Assembly (NCBI RefSeq): GCF_002571225.1
Contig: NZ_NVEC01000016.1
Coordinates: forward strand, 21,622-71,553
Length of the DNA: 49,932 bases
Reading direction: 5' to 3'
Source of the DNA: Bacillus sp. AFS059628
Lineage (GTDB): Bacteria; Bacillota; Bacilli; Bacillales; Bacillaceae_G
Below the pieces are notes generated by a model. The model saw only the letters and a program-made list of their open reading frames with translations, was not told the origin of the DNA and did not search any database. Within the stretch, counting starts at the first letter, position 1. Each line of letters starts with the position of its first letter. Of this stretch, positions 1 through 7,903 are shown one piece after another. The translations under genes were made by a program, and so were the position numbers.

Positions 1-65
1 TTGTTTTATGTTGTTTTTATCATAAAACTCTTCGGAATTAATTTTCCTCACTAACTTGTTGTTTT

Positions 66-97
66 GAGCGTGAGGATTCGGGGAGACATTCACGCTC
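66..97. other. Inverted repeat upstream of citZ
   Basis: GAGCGTGA at 66-73 and TCACGCTC at 90-97 form a perfect 8-bp inverted repeat with a 16-nt loop. No T-run follows, so it does not look like a terminator of the upstream gene. A second AT-rich inverted repeat (TTTTATG at 4-10, CATAAAA at 21-27) lies at the very edge. Either could be an operator or a remnant of the upstream gene's 3' region; function is unknown. Confidence 0.4.
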
Positions 98-168
98 ATG
101 CTTTCCATGTAAACAATGGACAATAAGAGGGGAACATCGCAACAAATTTGCATGATCGTGCATTTTGC

Positions 169-198
169 TTGCCTAAAGAGTGAACGGGCGTTCATAAT
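169..198 (+). promoter_or_regulatory. Probable citZ promoter with a palindromic operator
   Basis: TTGCCT (169-174) and CATAAT (193-198) with an 18-bp spacer are the best sigma-A-like pair upstream of citZ. The spacer and the first bases of the -10 element contain TGAACGGGCGTTCA (181-194), two perfect 6-bp arms around GG. It fits the core of the Bacillus LexA/DinR box (GAAC-N4-GTTC) at every core position, but the outer C and G are T and A. The position inside the promoter is typical of a repressor site. The promoter itself is only moderately convincing. Confidence 0.45.
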
Positions 199-265
199 TC
201 AAAAGGGAAGCAAATAGATATAAGGAGCAAGGTTGGGAGAATTTTCAGGAAAAGGAGAGAATGTC

Positions 266-1381
266 ATGACTGTTATTCGAGGTTTAGAAGGGGTAGTAGC
301 AACAACATCATCTGTGAGCTCTATTATTGATGATACATTAACTTATGTTGGGTATAATATTGATGATTTAGCGGAGAATGCTACATTTGAAGAAGTAGTA
401 TACTTATTATGGCATCGCAAGCTTCCTAACGAACAAGAACTAGAGAAATTTAAAGGGACTATATCGGAATACTATAAAGTGCCAGATGAGATTTTAACAT
501 ATTTGAAACAAGTAGATTTAAAAATCGCACATCCGATGTCGGTTTTACGAACTGCAATTTCCATGCTATCATTATACGATGAGAGCGCTGAAATTATGGA
601 TGAAAAGTCCAATTATTTGAAAGCGGTTAAATTACAGGCTCAAGTGGGGACTTTAGTTGCTGCTTATGCAAGAATTCGTAAAGGGCTAGATGTTGTTGAG
701 CCTAGAAACGATTTATCATTAGCTGCAAACTTCTTGTACATGTTAAATGATCGCGAACCAAATGAAGTTGAAATTGAAGCTTTTGATAAGGCACTTGTAC
801 TTCACGCAGATCATGAGTTAAACGCTTCTACATTTACTGCACGCGTTTGTGTAGCTACACTTTCAGATGTATATTCTGGTATTACAGCAGCAATCGGTGC
901 GTTAAAAGGTCCTCTTCACGGCGGGGCAAATGAAAATGTAATGAAGATGTTAACTGAAATTGGCGAAGAAGAAAATGTAGAATCATATATTCATAATGCT
1001 CTTCAAAATAAAGTGAAAATCATGGGCTTTGGCCATCGTGTATATGAGCAAGGTGATCCACGTGCAAAACATTTACGTGAAATGTCCAAGAGATTATGCG
1101 TGCTTTTAGGAGAAGACAAATGGTATAATATGTCTATCAAAATTGAAGACATTGTAACAAAAGAAAAAGGTCTTCCACCAAATGTTGATTTCTATTCAGC
1201 TTCTGTATACCATTGTTTAGGAATTGACCATGACTTATTTACACCTATCTTTGCAATTAGCCGTATGTCAGGCTGGTTAGCTCATATTCTAGAACAATAT
1301 GAAAACAACCGTTTAATCCGTCCGCGTGCTGACTATAATGGACCAACACATCAAGTGTACGTTCCAATTGCACAACGATAA
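266..1381 (+). CDS. citZ: Citrate synthase CitZ
   Basis: Condenses acetyl-CoA and oxaloacetate to citrate, the entry step of the TCA cycle, in the cytosol. At 371 residues it has the usual length of a Gram-positive type I citrate synthase. The catalytic triad is visible: His218 in GPLHGGANE, His257 in GFGHRVY and Asp308 in VDFYSA. ATG at 266 is chosen because AAAGGAGAG lies 6-15 bases upstream; an in-frame TTG at 233 has a poorer context. It is the first gene of citZ-icd-mdh, the order known from Bacillus subtilis. A 160-bp gap to icd without an obvious terminator suggests read-through plus a possible internal promoter. Confidence 0.97.
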   Translation: MTVIRGLEGVVATTSSVSSIIDDTLTYVGYNIDDLAENATFEEVVYLLWHRKLPNEQELEKFKGTISEYYKVPDEILTYLKQVDLKIAHPMSVLRTAISMLSLYDESAEIMDEKSNYLKAVKLQAQVGTLVAAYARIRKGLDVVEPRNDLSLAANFLYMLNDREPNEVEIEAFDKALVLHADHELNASTFTARVCVATLSDVYSGITAAIGALKGPLHGGANENVMKMLTEIGEEENVESYIHNALQNKVKIMGFGHRVYEQGDPRAKHLREMSKRLCVLLGEDKWYNMSIKIEDIVTKEKGLPPNVDFYSASVYHCLGIDHDLFTPIFAISRMSGWLAHILEQYENNRLIRPRADYNGPTHQVYVPIAQR

Positions 1382-1541
1382 GCGAAAAACACTATTTCGA
1401 TAGTGAAAATACGCTTTCAAAAGTCTGATTTTTTCGGAAAGATGTAATGATTAGAATATTTTAATTTGACTAACGGTTTGAACTGAGGGGTTATTCCCTC
1501 AGTTTCATACATATGAAATTTCAAACATGGGGGTTATCACA

Positions 1542-2834
1542 TTGACGACAGGTGAAAAAATTACTGTAACTAATGGTGTTATGAATGTACCAAACAATCC
1601 GATTATTCCATTTATCGAAGGAGATGGAATTGGTCCTGACATTTGGGCAGCTGCATCTCGCGTACTAGAAGCAGCAGTTGAAAAAGCTTATGATGGTGAG
1701 AAGAAAATCGTTTGGAAAGAAGTGCTTGCAGGGGAAAAAGCATTCAACCAAACAGGCGAGTGGTTACCAGAAGAAACTTTAAATTTAATCCGTGAGTATT
1801 TAATCGCGATTAAAGGTCCACTTACAACTCCAGTTGGCGGTGGTATTCGTTCTCTAAACGTAGCACTTCGTCAAGAATTAGATTTATATGTATGTCTACG
1901 TCCAGTTCGTTACTTTGAAGGTGTTCCTTCACCTGTAAAACGTCCGGAAGATACTGATATGGTTATTTTCCGTGAAAATACAGAAGACATTTATGCTGGA
2001 ATTGAATATGCACAAGGATCTCCAGAAGCAGAAAAAGTTCTTGCTTTCTTAAAAGAAGCAATGGGTGTTAATAAAATCCGCTTCCCAGAAACATCTGGTA
2101 TTGGTATTAAGCCGATCTCAGAAGAAGGGACAAAGCGTCTTGTTCGTGCTGCAATTCAATATGCAATCAACGAAAAACGCTCTTCTGTTACATTAGTTCA
2201 TAAAGGAAACATTATGAAATTTACAGAAGGTGCTTTCAAAAACTGGGGTTACGAAGTAGCGGAACAAGAGTTCGGCGACAAAGTATTTACTTGGGCTGAA
2301 TATGATCGTATCGTTGAGAAAGATGGTAAAGATGCAGCGAATAAAGCGATGGCAGACGCTGAAGCGGCTGGAAAAATTATCGTAAAAGATTCTATTGCAG
2401 ACATCTTCTTACAACAAATTTTAACTCGTCCACGTGAGTTCGATGTTGTTGCAACAATGAACTTAAACGGAGACTACATCTCTGATGCACTTGCTGCACA
2501 AGTAGGTGGAATTGGTATTGCACCTGGTGCAAACATTAACTATGTAACTGGACATGCTATCTTTGAAGCTACACATGGTACAGCTCCCAAATATGCAGGT
2601 TTAGATAAAGTAAACCCATCTTCAGTTCTTCTTTCTGGTGTATTATTATTAGAACACTTAGGATGGAACGAAGCTGCGAAATTAGTAACTGCTTCTGTTG
2701 AGAAAACAATTGCTTCAAAAGTAGTAACTTATGATTTCGCACGCTTAATGGAAGGTGCAACAGAAGTGAAATGTTCTGAGTTCGCTAATGAACTTATTAA
2801 AAACATGGATGTAGCGATAATCAAAAACGCATAA
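1542..2834 (+). CDS. icd: Isocitrate dehydrogenase (NADP-dependent)
   Basis: Oxidatively decarboxylates isocitrate to 2-oxoglutarate with NADP. The 430-residue protein carries the IDH/IMDH fold with the substrate-loop stretch [16 protein letters not shown] (the Ser equivalent to E. coli Ser113 is present), followed by LRPVRY, and the [11 protein letters not shown] segment. A TTG start at 1542 is preferred to the ATG at 1527: GGGGG at 1528-1532 sits 9 bases before the TTG, whereas the ATG overlaps this ribosome binding site. Downstream mdh begins 20 bp after the stop, so icd and mdh are cotranscribed. Confidence 0.96.
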   Translation: MTTGEKITVTNGVMNVPNNPIIPFIEGDGIGPDIWAAASRVLEAAVEKAYDGEKKIVWKEVLAGEKAFNQTGEWLPEETLNLIREYLIAIKGPLTTPVGGGIRSLNVALRQELDLYVCLRPVRYFEGVPSPVKRPEDTDMVIFRENTEDIYAGIEYAQGSPEAEKVLAFLKEAMGVNKIRFPETSGIGIKPISEEGTKRLVRAAIQYAINEKRSSVTLVHKGNIMKFTEGAFKNWGYEVAEQEFGDKVFTWAEYDRIVEKDGKDAANKAMADAEAAGKIIVKDSIADIFLQQILTRPREFDVVATMNLNGDYISDALAAQVGGIGIAPGANINYVTGHAIFEATHGTAPKYAGLDKVNPSSVLLSGVLLLEHLGWNEAAKLVTASVEKTIASKVVTYDFARLMEGATEVKCSEFANELIKNMDVAIIKNA

Positions 2835-2854
2835 TTAAAGCGGGGGGGTAAATT

Positions 2855-3793
2855 ATGACAATCAAACGCAAGAAAGTTTCAGTCATCGGTGCAGGATTTA
2901 CAGGAGCAACAACAGCATTCTTATTAGCACAAAAAGAACTTGCAGATGTTGTATTAGTGGACATTCCACAACTGGAAAATCCAACAAAAGGGAAAGCGTT
3001 AGATATGTTAGAAGCGAGCCCAGTACAAGGTTTTGATGCTAACATTATTGGAACATCTGATTACGCAGATACTGCTGATTCTGACGTTGTCGTAATTACA
3101 GCAGGTATTGCGCGTAAGCCTGGTATGAGCCGTGATGACTTAGTAGCAACAAACTCTAAAATTATGAAAAGTATTACGCGCGACATTGCAAAACATTCAC
3201 CAAATGCAATTATTGTTGTATTAACAAATCCAGTTGATGCAATGACATATTCTGTATTTAAAGAAGCGGGATTCCCGAAAGAGCGTGTTATCGGTCAATC
3301 GGGCGTATTAGATACAGCTCGTTTCCGTACATTCATCGCACAAGAATTGAATCTTTCTGTGAAAGACATTACAGGATTTGTTCTTGGTGGACACGGTGAC
3401 GATATGGTACCTCTTGTACGTTATTCTTATGCAGGTGGCATTCCGTTAGAAACGTTGATTCCGAAAGAGCGTTTAGAAGCAATCGTAGAACGTACCCGTA
3501 AAGGTGGCGGCGAGATTGTAGGCTTATTAGGAAACGGTAGTGCATATTACGCACCAGCTGCTTCTTTAGTTGAAATGACAGAAGCAATCTTAAAAGATCA
3601 ACGCCGTGTATTACCGGCTATTGCTTACCTTGAAGGTGAATATGGTTATAGTGACCTTTACTTAGGGGTACCAGTAATTCTAGGTGGTAACGGAATTGAA
3701 AAAATTATTGAATTAGAACTTCTTGCAGATGAAAAAGAAGCGCTAGATCGCTCTGTGGAATCTGTACGTAATGTTATGAAGGTTCTTGTTTAA
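2855..3793 (+). CDS. mdh: Malate dehydrogenase (LDH-like, NAD-dependent)
   Basis: Interconverts malate and oxaloacetate, closing the TCA cycle. At 312 residues it belongs to the lactate-dehydrogenase-like MDH group: a Rossmann glycine motif [11 protein letters not shown] near residue 11, the substrate-binding arginines in the [11 protein letters not shown] loop, and the active-site His in [11 protein letters not shown] very strong GCGGGGGGGTAA ribosome binding site precedes the ATG. It is the last gene of citZ-icd-mdh and is followed by a strong terminator. Confidence 0.97.
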
Positions 3794-3805
3794 TAATTAA
3801 ATATA

Positions 3806-3843
3806 AGTAGAAAAAGATTCGGGGCTCCGAATCTTTTTCTACT
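3806..3843 (+). terminator. Terminator of citZ-icd-mdh
   Basis: A long stem is formed by AGTAGAAAAAGATTCGG and its complement ending in CTTTTTCTACT. The stem includes its own T-run and ends the TCA operon just after mdh. Confidence 0.85.
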
Positions 3844-3871
3844 ATATATGCAAATGTTTTTTTGAAATAAT

Positions 3872-3904
3872 ATGAAAACGCTATCATTTGGTGTATCCTA
3901 TAAT
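3872..3904 (+). promoter_or_regulatory. cre (CcpA) box and -10 element before the MaoC gene
   Basis: ATGAAAACGCTATCA (3872-3886) matches the degenerate CcpA cre consensus WTGNAANCGNWNNCW at every position. TATAAT at 3899-3904 follows 12 bp later, so the box covers the -35 region. That placement is typical of carbon catabolite repression. No good -35 hexamer is seen. Confidence 0.6.
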
Positions 3905-4009
3905 GAAACTATAGATTTATACTATACATTGCCCTCATCATAGTAATTTTCGGATCAAGTATCGCTTTTAGTAGGATAATAAGGTGAAAAAATCGGAGGG
4001 GGTTGTAAC

Positions 4010-4483
4010 ATGTTAAAGAAAAAAGTTCAAATTGGTCGTAAAATGGATGAAATTACAGTAGGAGAGAAATTATCTATCACTGAAAAAATTGAGGATAAAG
4101 ATTTGTTATTGTACTTAGGTTTAACGAATGATGCCAATCCATTATATATTCAGCATGATTACGCATCCCAAACTCCGTATGAAAAGCCGATTGTACCAAG
4201 CATTATGCTAACTGGAATGATTACAACGGCAGTTACGAAATATTTACCAGGTCCAGGTAGTCATATTACGAGAAAGGACCTTACGTTCGTGAAGCATGTT
4301 CACCATTATGAAACGTTACAAATCCACTTTGAAGTTGTGGCTGTTTCTGAGGAGGAGCATACAATTGATATGCTTGTATCTGCTCATGATGAAAAAGGAG
4401 AAACGGTTGTAAAAGGTTCATTAACAGTAACGCCGCCTTTCAAATCAGTTTCTATTATGGAAAAAGCATTAGATAATTTTTAA
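4010..4483 (+). CDS. MaoC/R-hydratase hot-dog fold protein, catalytic His replaced
   Basis: A 157-residue single hot-dog domain of the MaoC/PhaJ enoyl-CoA hydratase type. The segment around residues 36-62 aligns by eye with PhaJ: Asp41, Asn43 and Pro44 of the D-x-N-P-x-H hydratase motif are kept. The motif His (position +5 from Asp) is Tyr46, and the usual HGM after 'IV' is PSIM. The (R)-specific hydratase reaction is therefore doubtful; acyl-thioester binding or a changed chemistry is possible. GGAGGGGG precedes the ATG. It stands alone between two terminators behind a cre-like box, so expression should fall on preferred sugars. Confidence 0.8.
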   Translation: MLKKKVQIGRKMDEITVGEKLSITEKIEDKDLLLYLGLTNDANPLYIQHDYASQTPYEKPIVPSIMLTGMITTAVTKYLPGPGSHITRKDLTFVKHVHHYETLQIHFEVVAVSEEEHTIDMLVSAHDEKGETVVKGSLTVTPPFKSVSIMEKALDNF

Positions 4484-4497
4484 AAAATGAAAATATG

Positions 4498-4541
4498 AAT
4501 AGCGCTAGCATACCTTACTATAAGGGGCTAGCGCTATTTTT
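4498..4541 (+). terminator. Terminator of the MaoC gene (bidirectional)
   Basis: AATAGCGCTAGC (4498-4509) pairs perfectly with GCTAGCGCTATT (4527-4538), followed by TTTT. The A-rich left flank means it can also end the small reverse gene that stops at 4540. Confidence 0.85.
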
Positions 4542-4671
4542 AGTTGAAGAATCCTTGTGTGAATCCTTCAGCGAAATCTGAACAGCCTGTTTTAATCGTA
4601 TCCCAGCTTGGGGCGTTGAATGTAAGAATACACGTCACTATTAAAGATAGAATAGGTAGAACTAGTCGCAT
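4540..4671 (-). CDS. Small secreted or membrane peptide, unknown
   Basis: A 43-codon frame on the reverse strand. A canonical GGAGGTC ribosome binding site lies 5 bases before the ATG (4671), which is the main reason for calling it. Residues 2-20 are a hydrophobic segment (VLPILSLIVTCILTFNA) after a single Arg, like a signal peptide or membrane anchor. A polar C-terminal part with WDTIK, one Cys and FTQGFFN follows. It ends in the shared terminator at 4498-4541. I do not recognise the family. Confidence 0.6.
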   Translation of the reverse strand: MRLVLPILSLIVTCILTFNAPSWDTIKTGCSDFAEGFTQGFFN

Positions 4672-4759
4672 AAAAGACCTCCATATAATAAATATTTATA
4701 TATTTAAATTAATAATATAAGTGTTGGTAATGTAAGTCAATGAAGGGGGGTTTTTTAGG

Positions 4760-4996
4760 ATGAGATGGAAAAAAGAAGACGTTATCTTTGAAACGATGAG
4801 AGAAGCTGAAGTGTGGGCGGACGGGGTCGCGAATGAAATGTATGGAAGACTATTTGATGGATATGAAACGCCGGACTATAAAATAGCATATGCTCTTTCG
4901 TTTTTACTAGCGCAAAATCGAGAATTCAATATTCATACGGAAGTAGAATGGAATGAAAAGATAGATGTGTATAAAGTATGGATAACAACACGTTAA
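4760..4996 (+). CDS. Hypothetical protein, 78 aa
   Basis: A small acidic, soluble-looking protein rich in Trp and Tyr (VWADGV, MYGRLFDGYETPDY, WNEKIDVYKVWITTR), with no membrane segment and no motif I recognise. AAGGGGGG about 11 bases before the ATG supports translation. It lies 148 bp upstream of phoP in the same direction but is separated from it by a phoP promoter, so it is probably not part of the phoPR operon. Confidence 0.65.
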   Translation: MRWKKEDVIFETMREAEVWADGVANEMYGRLFDGYETPDYKIAYALSFLLAQNREFNIHTEVEWNEKIDVYKVWITTR

Positions 4997-5053
4997 TGGA
5001 AGTGAATGAGTAATAACGATAGAACAATCTGAATCCATGAATAGACAATTATA

Positions 5054-5105
5054 TTGAGAGGGACCTTGTTTTCTAGTATGATGAGAATAACGGGGAAAAT
5101 ACTAG
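5054..5105 (+). promoter_or_regulatory. phoPR promoter with an inverted repeat
   Basis: TTGAGA (5054-5059), a 17-bp spacer and TATGAT (5077-5082) form a good sigma-A promoter. Start of transcription is expected near 5089. An inverted repeat CTAGTAT (5073-5079) / ATACTAG (5099-5105) with a 19-bp spacer straddles the -10 element and the start point, resembling an operator. No PhoP-type TTAACA repeats are seen here. Confidence 0.55.
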
Positions 5106-5144
5106 GATGAAGAAGGTTTCAAGTCTATAACTTGGAGGAAAAGA

Positions 5145-5864
5145 ATGAACAATCGTATTTTAGTAGTTGATGATGAGGAGTTTATCTTAACTTTAATTGA
5201 ATTTAATTTACAACAAGCTGGGTTTGAGGTTATAACAGCGATGGATGGAGAAATGGCGCTTCAAAAAGCGACAACAGAACGCCCAGATTTAATTATATTA
5301 GATTTAATGCTTCCAAAAATGGATGGTATGGAAGTTTGTAAAGAATTACGATTGCAGCGCGTTATGACGCCGATTTTAATGTTAACAGCAAAAGATGATG
5401 AATTTGATAAGGTGTTAGGTCTTGAACTAGGGGCGGATGATTATATGACGAAGCCGTTTAGTCCAAGGGAAGTTGTGGCACGTGTGAAGGCGATTTTACG
5501 CCGTACGAAATTGCAACAAGAAGAGCAAGTTACAGAATCATCAGATGAAGAGAGTATCACAATTGCTGACCTTAAAATTTTGCCAGAGTTTTATGAGGCT
5601 TATTTCCAAGGAAGAAAGCTTGAACTAACACCAAAAGAATTTGAACTACTTGTTTATCTTGCGAAAAATAAGAGCCGTGTGTTGACGCGTGATCAATTAT
5701 TAAGTGCTGTATGGAACTATGATTTTGCTGGTGATACACGAATTGTTGACGTTCATATTAGCCATTTGCGTGATAAAATTGAACAAAATACGAAAAAACC
5801 GACGTACATTAAAACGATACGTGGTTTAGGATATAAATTAGAGGAGCCAAAAGGGGATGAATAA
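5145..5864 (+). CDS. phoP: Phosphate response regulator PhoP
   Basis: An OmpR-family response regulator of 239 residues that activates and represses the phosphate-starvation regulon. The receiver domain occupies residues 1-120: acidic pair DDEE near 10, phospho-acceptor Asp in LDLMLPKMDG near 53, and Lys in TKPFSPREV near 103. A winged-helix DNA-binding domain follows from about 140, with LTPKEFELLVYLAKN and the recognition helix in RIVDVHISHLRDKI. A GGAGG site precedes the ATG. Its 3' end overlaps phoR by 8 bp, indicating translational coupling. Confidence 0.95.
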   Translation: MNNRILVVDDEEFILTLIEFNLQQAGFEVITAMDGEMALQKATTERPDLIILDLMLPKMDGMEVCKELRLQRVMTPILMLTAKDDEFDKVLGLELGADDYMTKPFSPREVVARVKAILRRTKLQQEEQVTESSDEESITIADLKILPEFYEAYFQGRKLELTPKEFELLVYLAKNKSRVLTRDQLLSAVWNYDFAGDTRIVDVHISHLRDKIEQNTKKPTYIKTIRGLGYKLEEPKGDE

Positions 5865-7620
5865 ATTTCGTTCCAGGCTTCTTTTTACATTTGTTTCTCT
5901 TATTGTTTTCATTTTAGTCGGACTAGGTTTACTGCTGGAAACTGTGTTTGAAAACTACTATATAGATCATGCAAAAGAGAGAATGGTAAAAGAGACAGAA
6001 TACGTTGCGGTATTAGCAGAAGAACAAGGTTTTGATGATGTTTTAAAAAATCCGTATGTATTTGAAAAGTTAGAAGAAAAAATTCAGGCGTCTATTGCAT
6101 TTGTAGATGAAAAAAAGAAAGTTCAATATAGCGGAGGAGAACATTCTGCGTTTAGCCAAGGGATGATTAAAGAACTTTCTTCTGAAACGACAAAACAAAG
6201 AAATAAAGTCATTACGAAAGAAACCGATCAAAATAATGAATTTTACCATGCGGTATTCGTTCAAGATGTAGCAGGGAAACAAGGTTACATTTTGGTGAAA
6301 AGTACAATTGAGCCTTTGAAAGCTGTTCATCAAAAAACGTGGGGATTATTAATTATCGGATTTGTTATCGCGTGTCTCGTCGTCGTATTTCTAGGTATGA
6401 GAATTACAGGGCAATACATTAGGCCGATTGAATCCGTTACGAAAGTTGCTATCGAATTAGCGAAGGGCAATTATAAAGCACGCGCTTATGAAAATCATTC
6501 AGATGAAACGGGAATGTTGAGTAAGGCGATTAATATTTTAGCTCGTAATTTACAAGAGATGACACTTGAACAAGAAATGCAACAAGATCGTCTGCATACG
6601 TTAATTGAAAATATGGGAAGTGGAATGATTTTAATTGATAGTCGCGGTTATATAAACCTTGTAAACCGTTCATATAAAGAAACTTTCCACGTAACAGATG
6701 AAGAATATTTAGATCGTTTATATTATGAATCGTTTCATCATCCAGAAATTATAGAGCTTGTGGAAGAAATCTTTATGACAGAAGTGAAAGTGCGTAAACA
6801 AATGTTATTGCCGCTTGGAATTGAGCGAAAGCATTTTGAAGTATATGGAGCACCAATTATCGGGACGAATCATGAATGGAAAGGAATTGTCCTTGTATTC
6901 CATGACATTACTGAGCTGAAGAAATTAGAACAAATGAGAAAAGACTTCTTAGCGAATGTTTCTCATGAACTAAAGACGCCGATTACTTCTATTAAAGGTT
7001 TTTCGGAAACGCTATTGGACGGTGCTATGGATAATAAAAAATTCTGCGAACATTTCTTACACATTATTTTAAAAGAAAGTGAACGCATGCAAGGGTTAAT
7101 TGAAGATTTATTAGATCTATCAAAGATTGAACAACAAGGATTTAAATTGAGTATGGGGACCGTTGATATGAAGGGACTTCTTGAAGACATTCATATGGTG
7201 CTTGATAATAAAGCGGGAGAAAAAGAAATCTCTTTACAAGTAAATACGCTAAAACGAGTCTCTGTCATTGGAGATCCAAGTCGTTTGAAGCAAATCTTTA
7301 TTAATTTAATTAACAATGCAATCGTATATACGCCGGCTGGAGGCGTTGTTTCTGTAGAATTAGCAGAAGATAAATATAATGCTTATATAAAAGTTTCGGA
7401 TACTGGAATTGGTATTAGTAAAGATGAAATTCCACGTATTTTTGAACGCTTTTACCGAGTAGATAAGGCGAGAAGTCGAAATACTGGTGGGACAGGTCTC
7501 GGATTATCGATTGTAAAACATTTAGTTGAGGCGCATCACGGTACGATTACAGTGGATAGTGAAGTTGGGGAAGGGACAACATTTACAGTTGTTTTACCAA
7601 AATCAGCAACTGAAAAATAG
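5857..7620 (+). CDS. phoR: Phosphate sensor histidine kinase PhoR
   Basis: A membrane sensor kinase of 587 residues and partner of PhoP. Domain order: TM1 (about 8-30), an extracytoplasmic sensor region to about 160, TM2 (about 163-182), HAMP, a PAS domain (about 240-345), then HisKA with the phospho-acceptor His in FLANVSHELKTPITSIKG. The HATPase domain has N-box INLINNAIVYTP, DTGIGI, and GGTGLGLSIVKH. Length and order match Bacillus PhoR. It overlaps phoP by 8 bp. A Pho-box-like element starts 11 bp after its stop. Confidence 0.95.
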   Translation: MNKFRSRLLFTFVSLIVFILVGLGLLLETVFENYYIDHAKERMVKETEYVAVLAEEQGFDDVLKNPYVFEKLEEKIQASIAFVDEKKKVQYSGGEHSAFSQGMIKELSSETTKQRNKVITKETDQNNEFYHAVFVQDVAGKQGYILVKSTIEPLKAVHQKTWGLLIIGFVIACLVVVFLGMRITGQYIRPIESVTKVAIELAKGNYKARAYENHSDETGMLSKAINILARNLQEMTLEQEMQQDRLHTLIENMGSGMILIDSRGYINLVNRSYKETFHVTDEEYLDRLYYESFHHPEIIELVEEIFMTEVKVRKQMLLPLGIERKHFEVYGAPIIGTNHEWKGIVLVFHDITELKKLEQMRKDFLANVSHELKTPITSIKGFSETLLDGAMDNKKFCEHFLHIILKESERMQGLIEDLLDLSKIEQQGFKLSMGTVDMKGLLEDIHMVLDNKAGEKEISLQVNTLKRVSVIGDPSRLKQIFINLINNAIVYTPAGGVVSVELAEDKYNAYIKVSDTGIGISKDEIPRIFERFYRVDKARSRNTGGTGLGLSIVKHLVEAHHGTITVDSEVGEGTTFTVVLPKSATEK

Positions 7621-7631
7621 GGTGAAGGATG

Positions 7632-7688
7632 TTTACAATATATTAACAATGGCTTAATTAAATATTAATAAAGCTCTGTTAATATAAT
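7632..7688 (+). promoter_or_regulatory. Pho box and promoter in the phoR-polA gap
   Basis: Four hexamers are spaced by exactly 5 bp: TTTACA (7632-7637), TTAACA (7643-7648), TTAATT (7654-7659), TTAATA (7665-7670). The PhoP box of Bacillus is TT(A/T/C)A(C/T)A repeated at about 11-bp periodicity, so three hexamers fit fully and one fits 5 of 6 positions. TATAAT at 7683-7688 lies 12 bp after the last repeat, with no good -35, as expected for a PhoP-activated promoter. The transcript would start near 7695. Confidence 0.6.
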
Positions 7689-7719
7689 ACATGAAAACCC
7701 CTTCATCCAAGGAGTAATT

Positions 7720-7767
7720 TTGGACGAGAATAGTTATGCTGTTCTCGTCACTTCCCTTTTATATTAG
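7720..7767 (+). other. Possible 15-codon leader peptide overlapping a hairpin
   Basis: AAGGAG at 7709-7714 is 5 bases before a TTG that opens a 15-codon frame ending at TAG 7765-7767. Most of this frame is an 11-bp hairpin (7723-7733 with 7739-7749, 5-nt loop). The hairpin is followed by only a weak T-tract (ACTTCCCTTTT). It could be the phoPR terminator, a small peptide gene, or part of a regulatory leader; the sequence alone does not decide. Confidence 0.3.
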
Positions 7768-7796
7768 TAAACGTTTTTATATATGATAGAAAATAG

Positions 7797-7860
7797 CCGT
7801 TATTTTTCTTCTCTCTATTAGTCATGTTAATATAGAGAGAGGAAAGGAACGGTTTTTTTC
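7797..7860 (+). terminator. Strong terminator-like hairpin just before polA
   Basis: CCGTT (7797-7801) through ATTA pairs with the stretch 7830-7852 ending in AACGG. The stem is about 20 bp with one bulge and a few G-U pairs, followed by seven T (7853-7859). The polA start codon is only 44 bp downstream and no convincing promoter lies between, so this is either the phoPR terminator with read-through or an attenuator of polA. Confidence 0.7.
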
Positions 7861-7903
7861 TGTGAAAAAAATCATTTCAAATTTGTATGGGGAGGTTTCT
7901 GAT

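Noticed and set aside
4997-5144. PhoP autoregulatory box before phoP
   Set aside because: No TTAACA-type repeats at 11-bp spacing were found; only a sigma-A promoter and an unrelated inverted repeat.
7862-7903. GTG start giving polA 14 extra residues
   Set aside because: It directly follows the T-run of the hairpin and has no ribosome binding site; GGGGAGG is placed correctly for TTG 7904.
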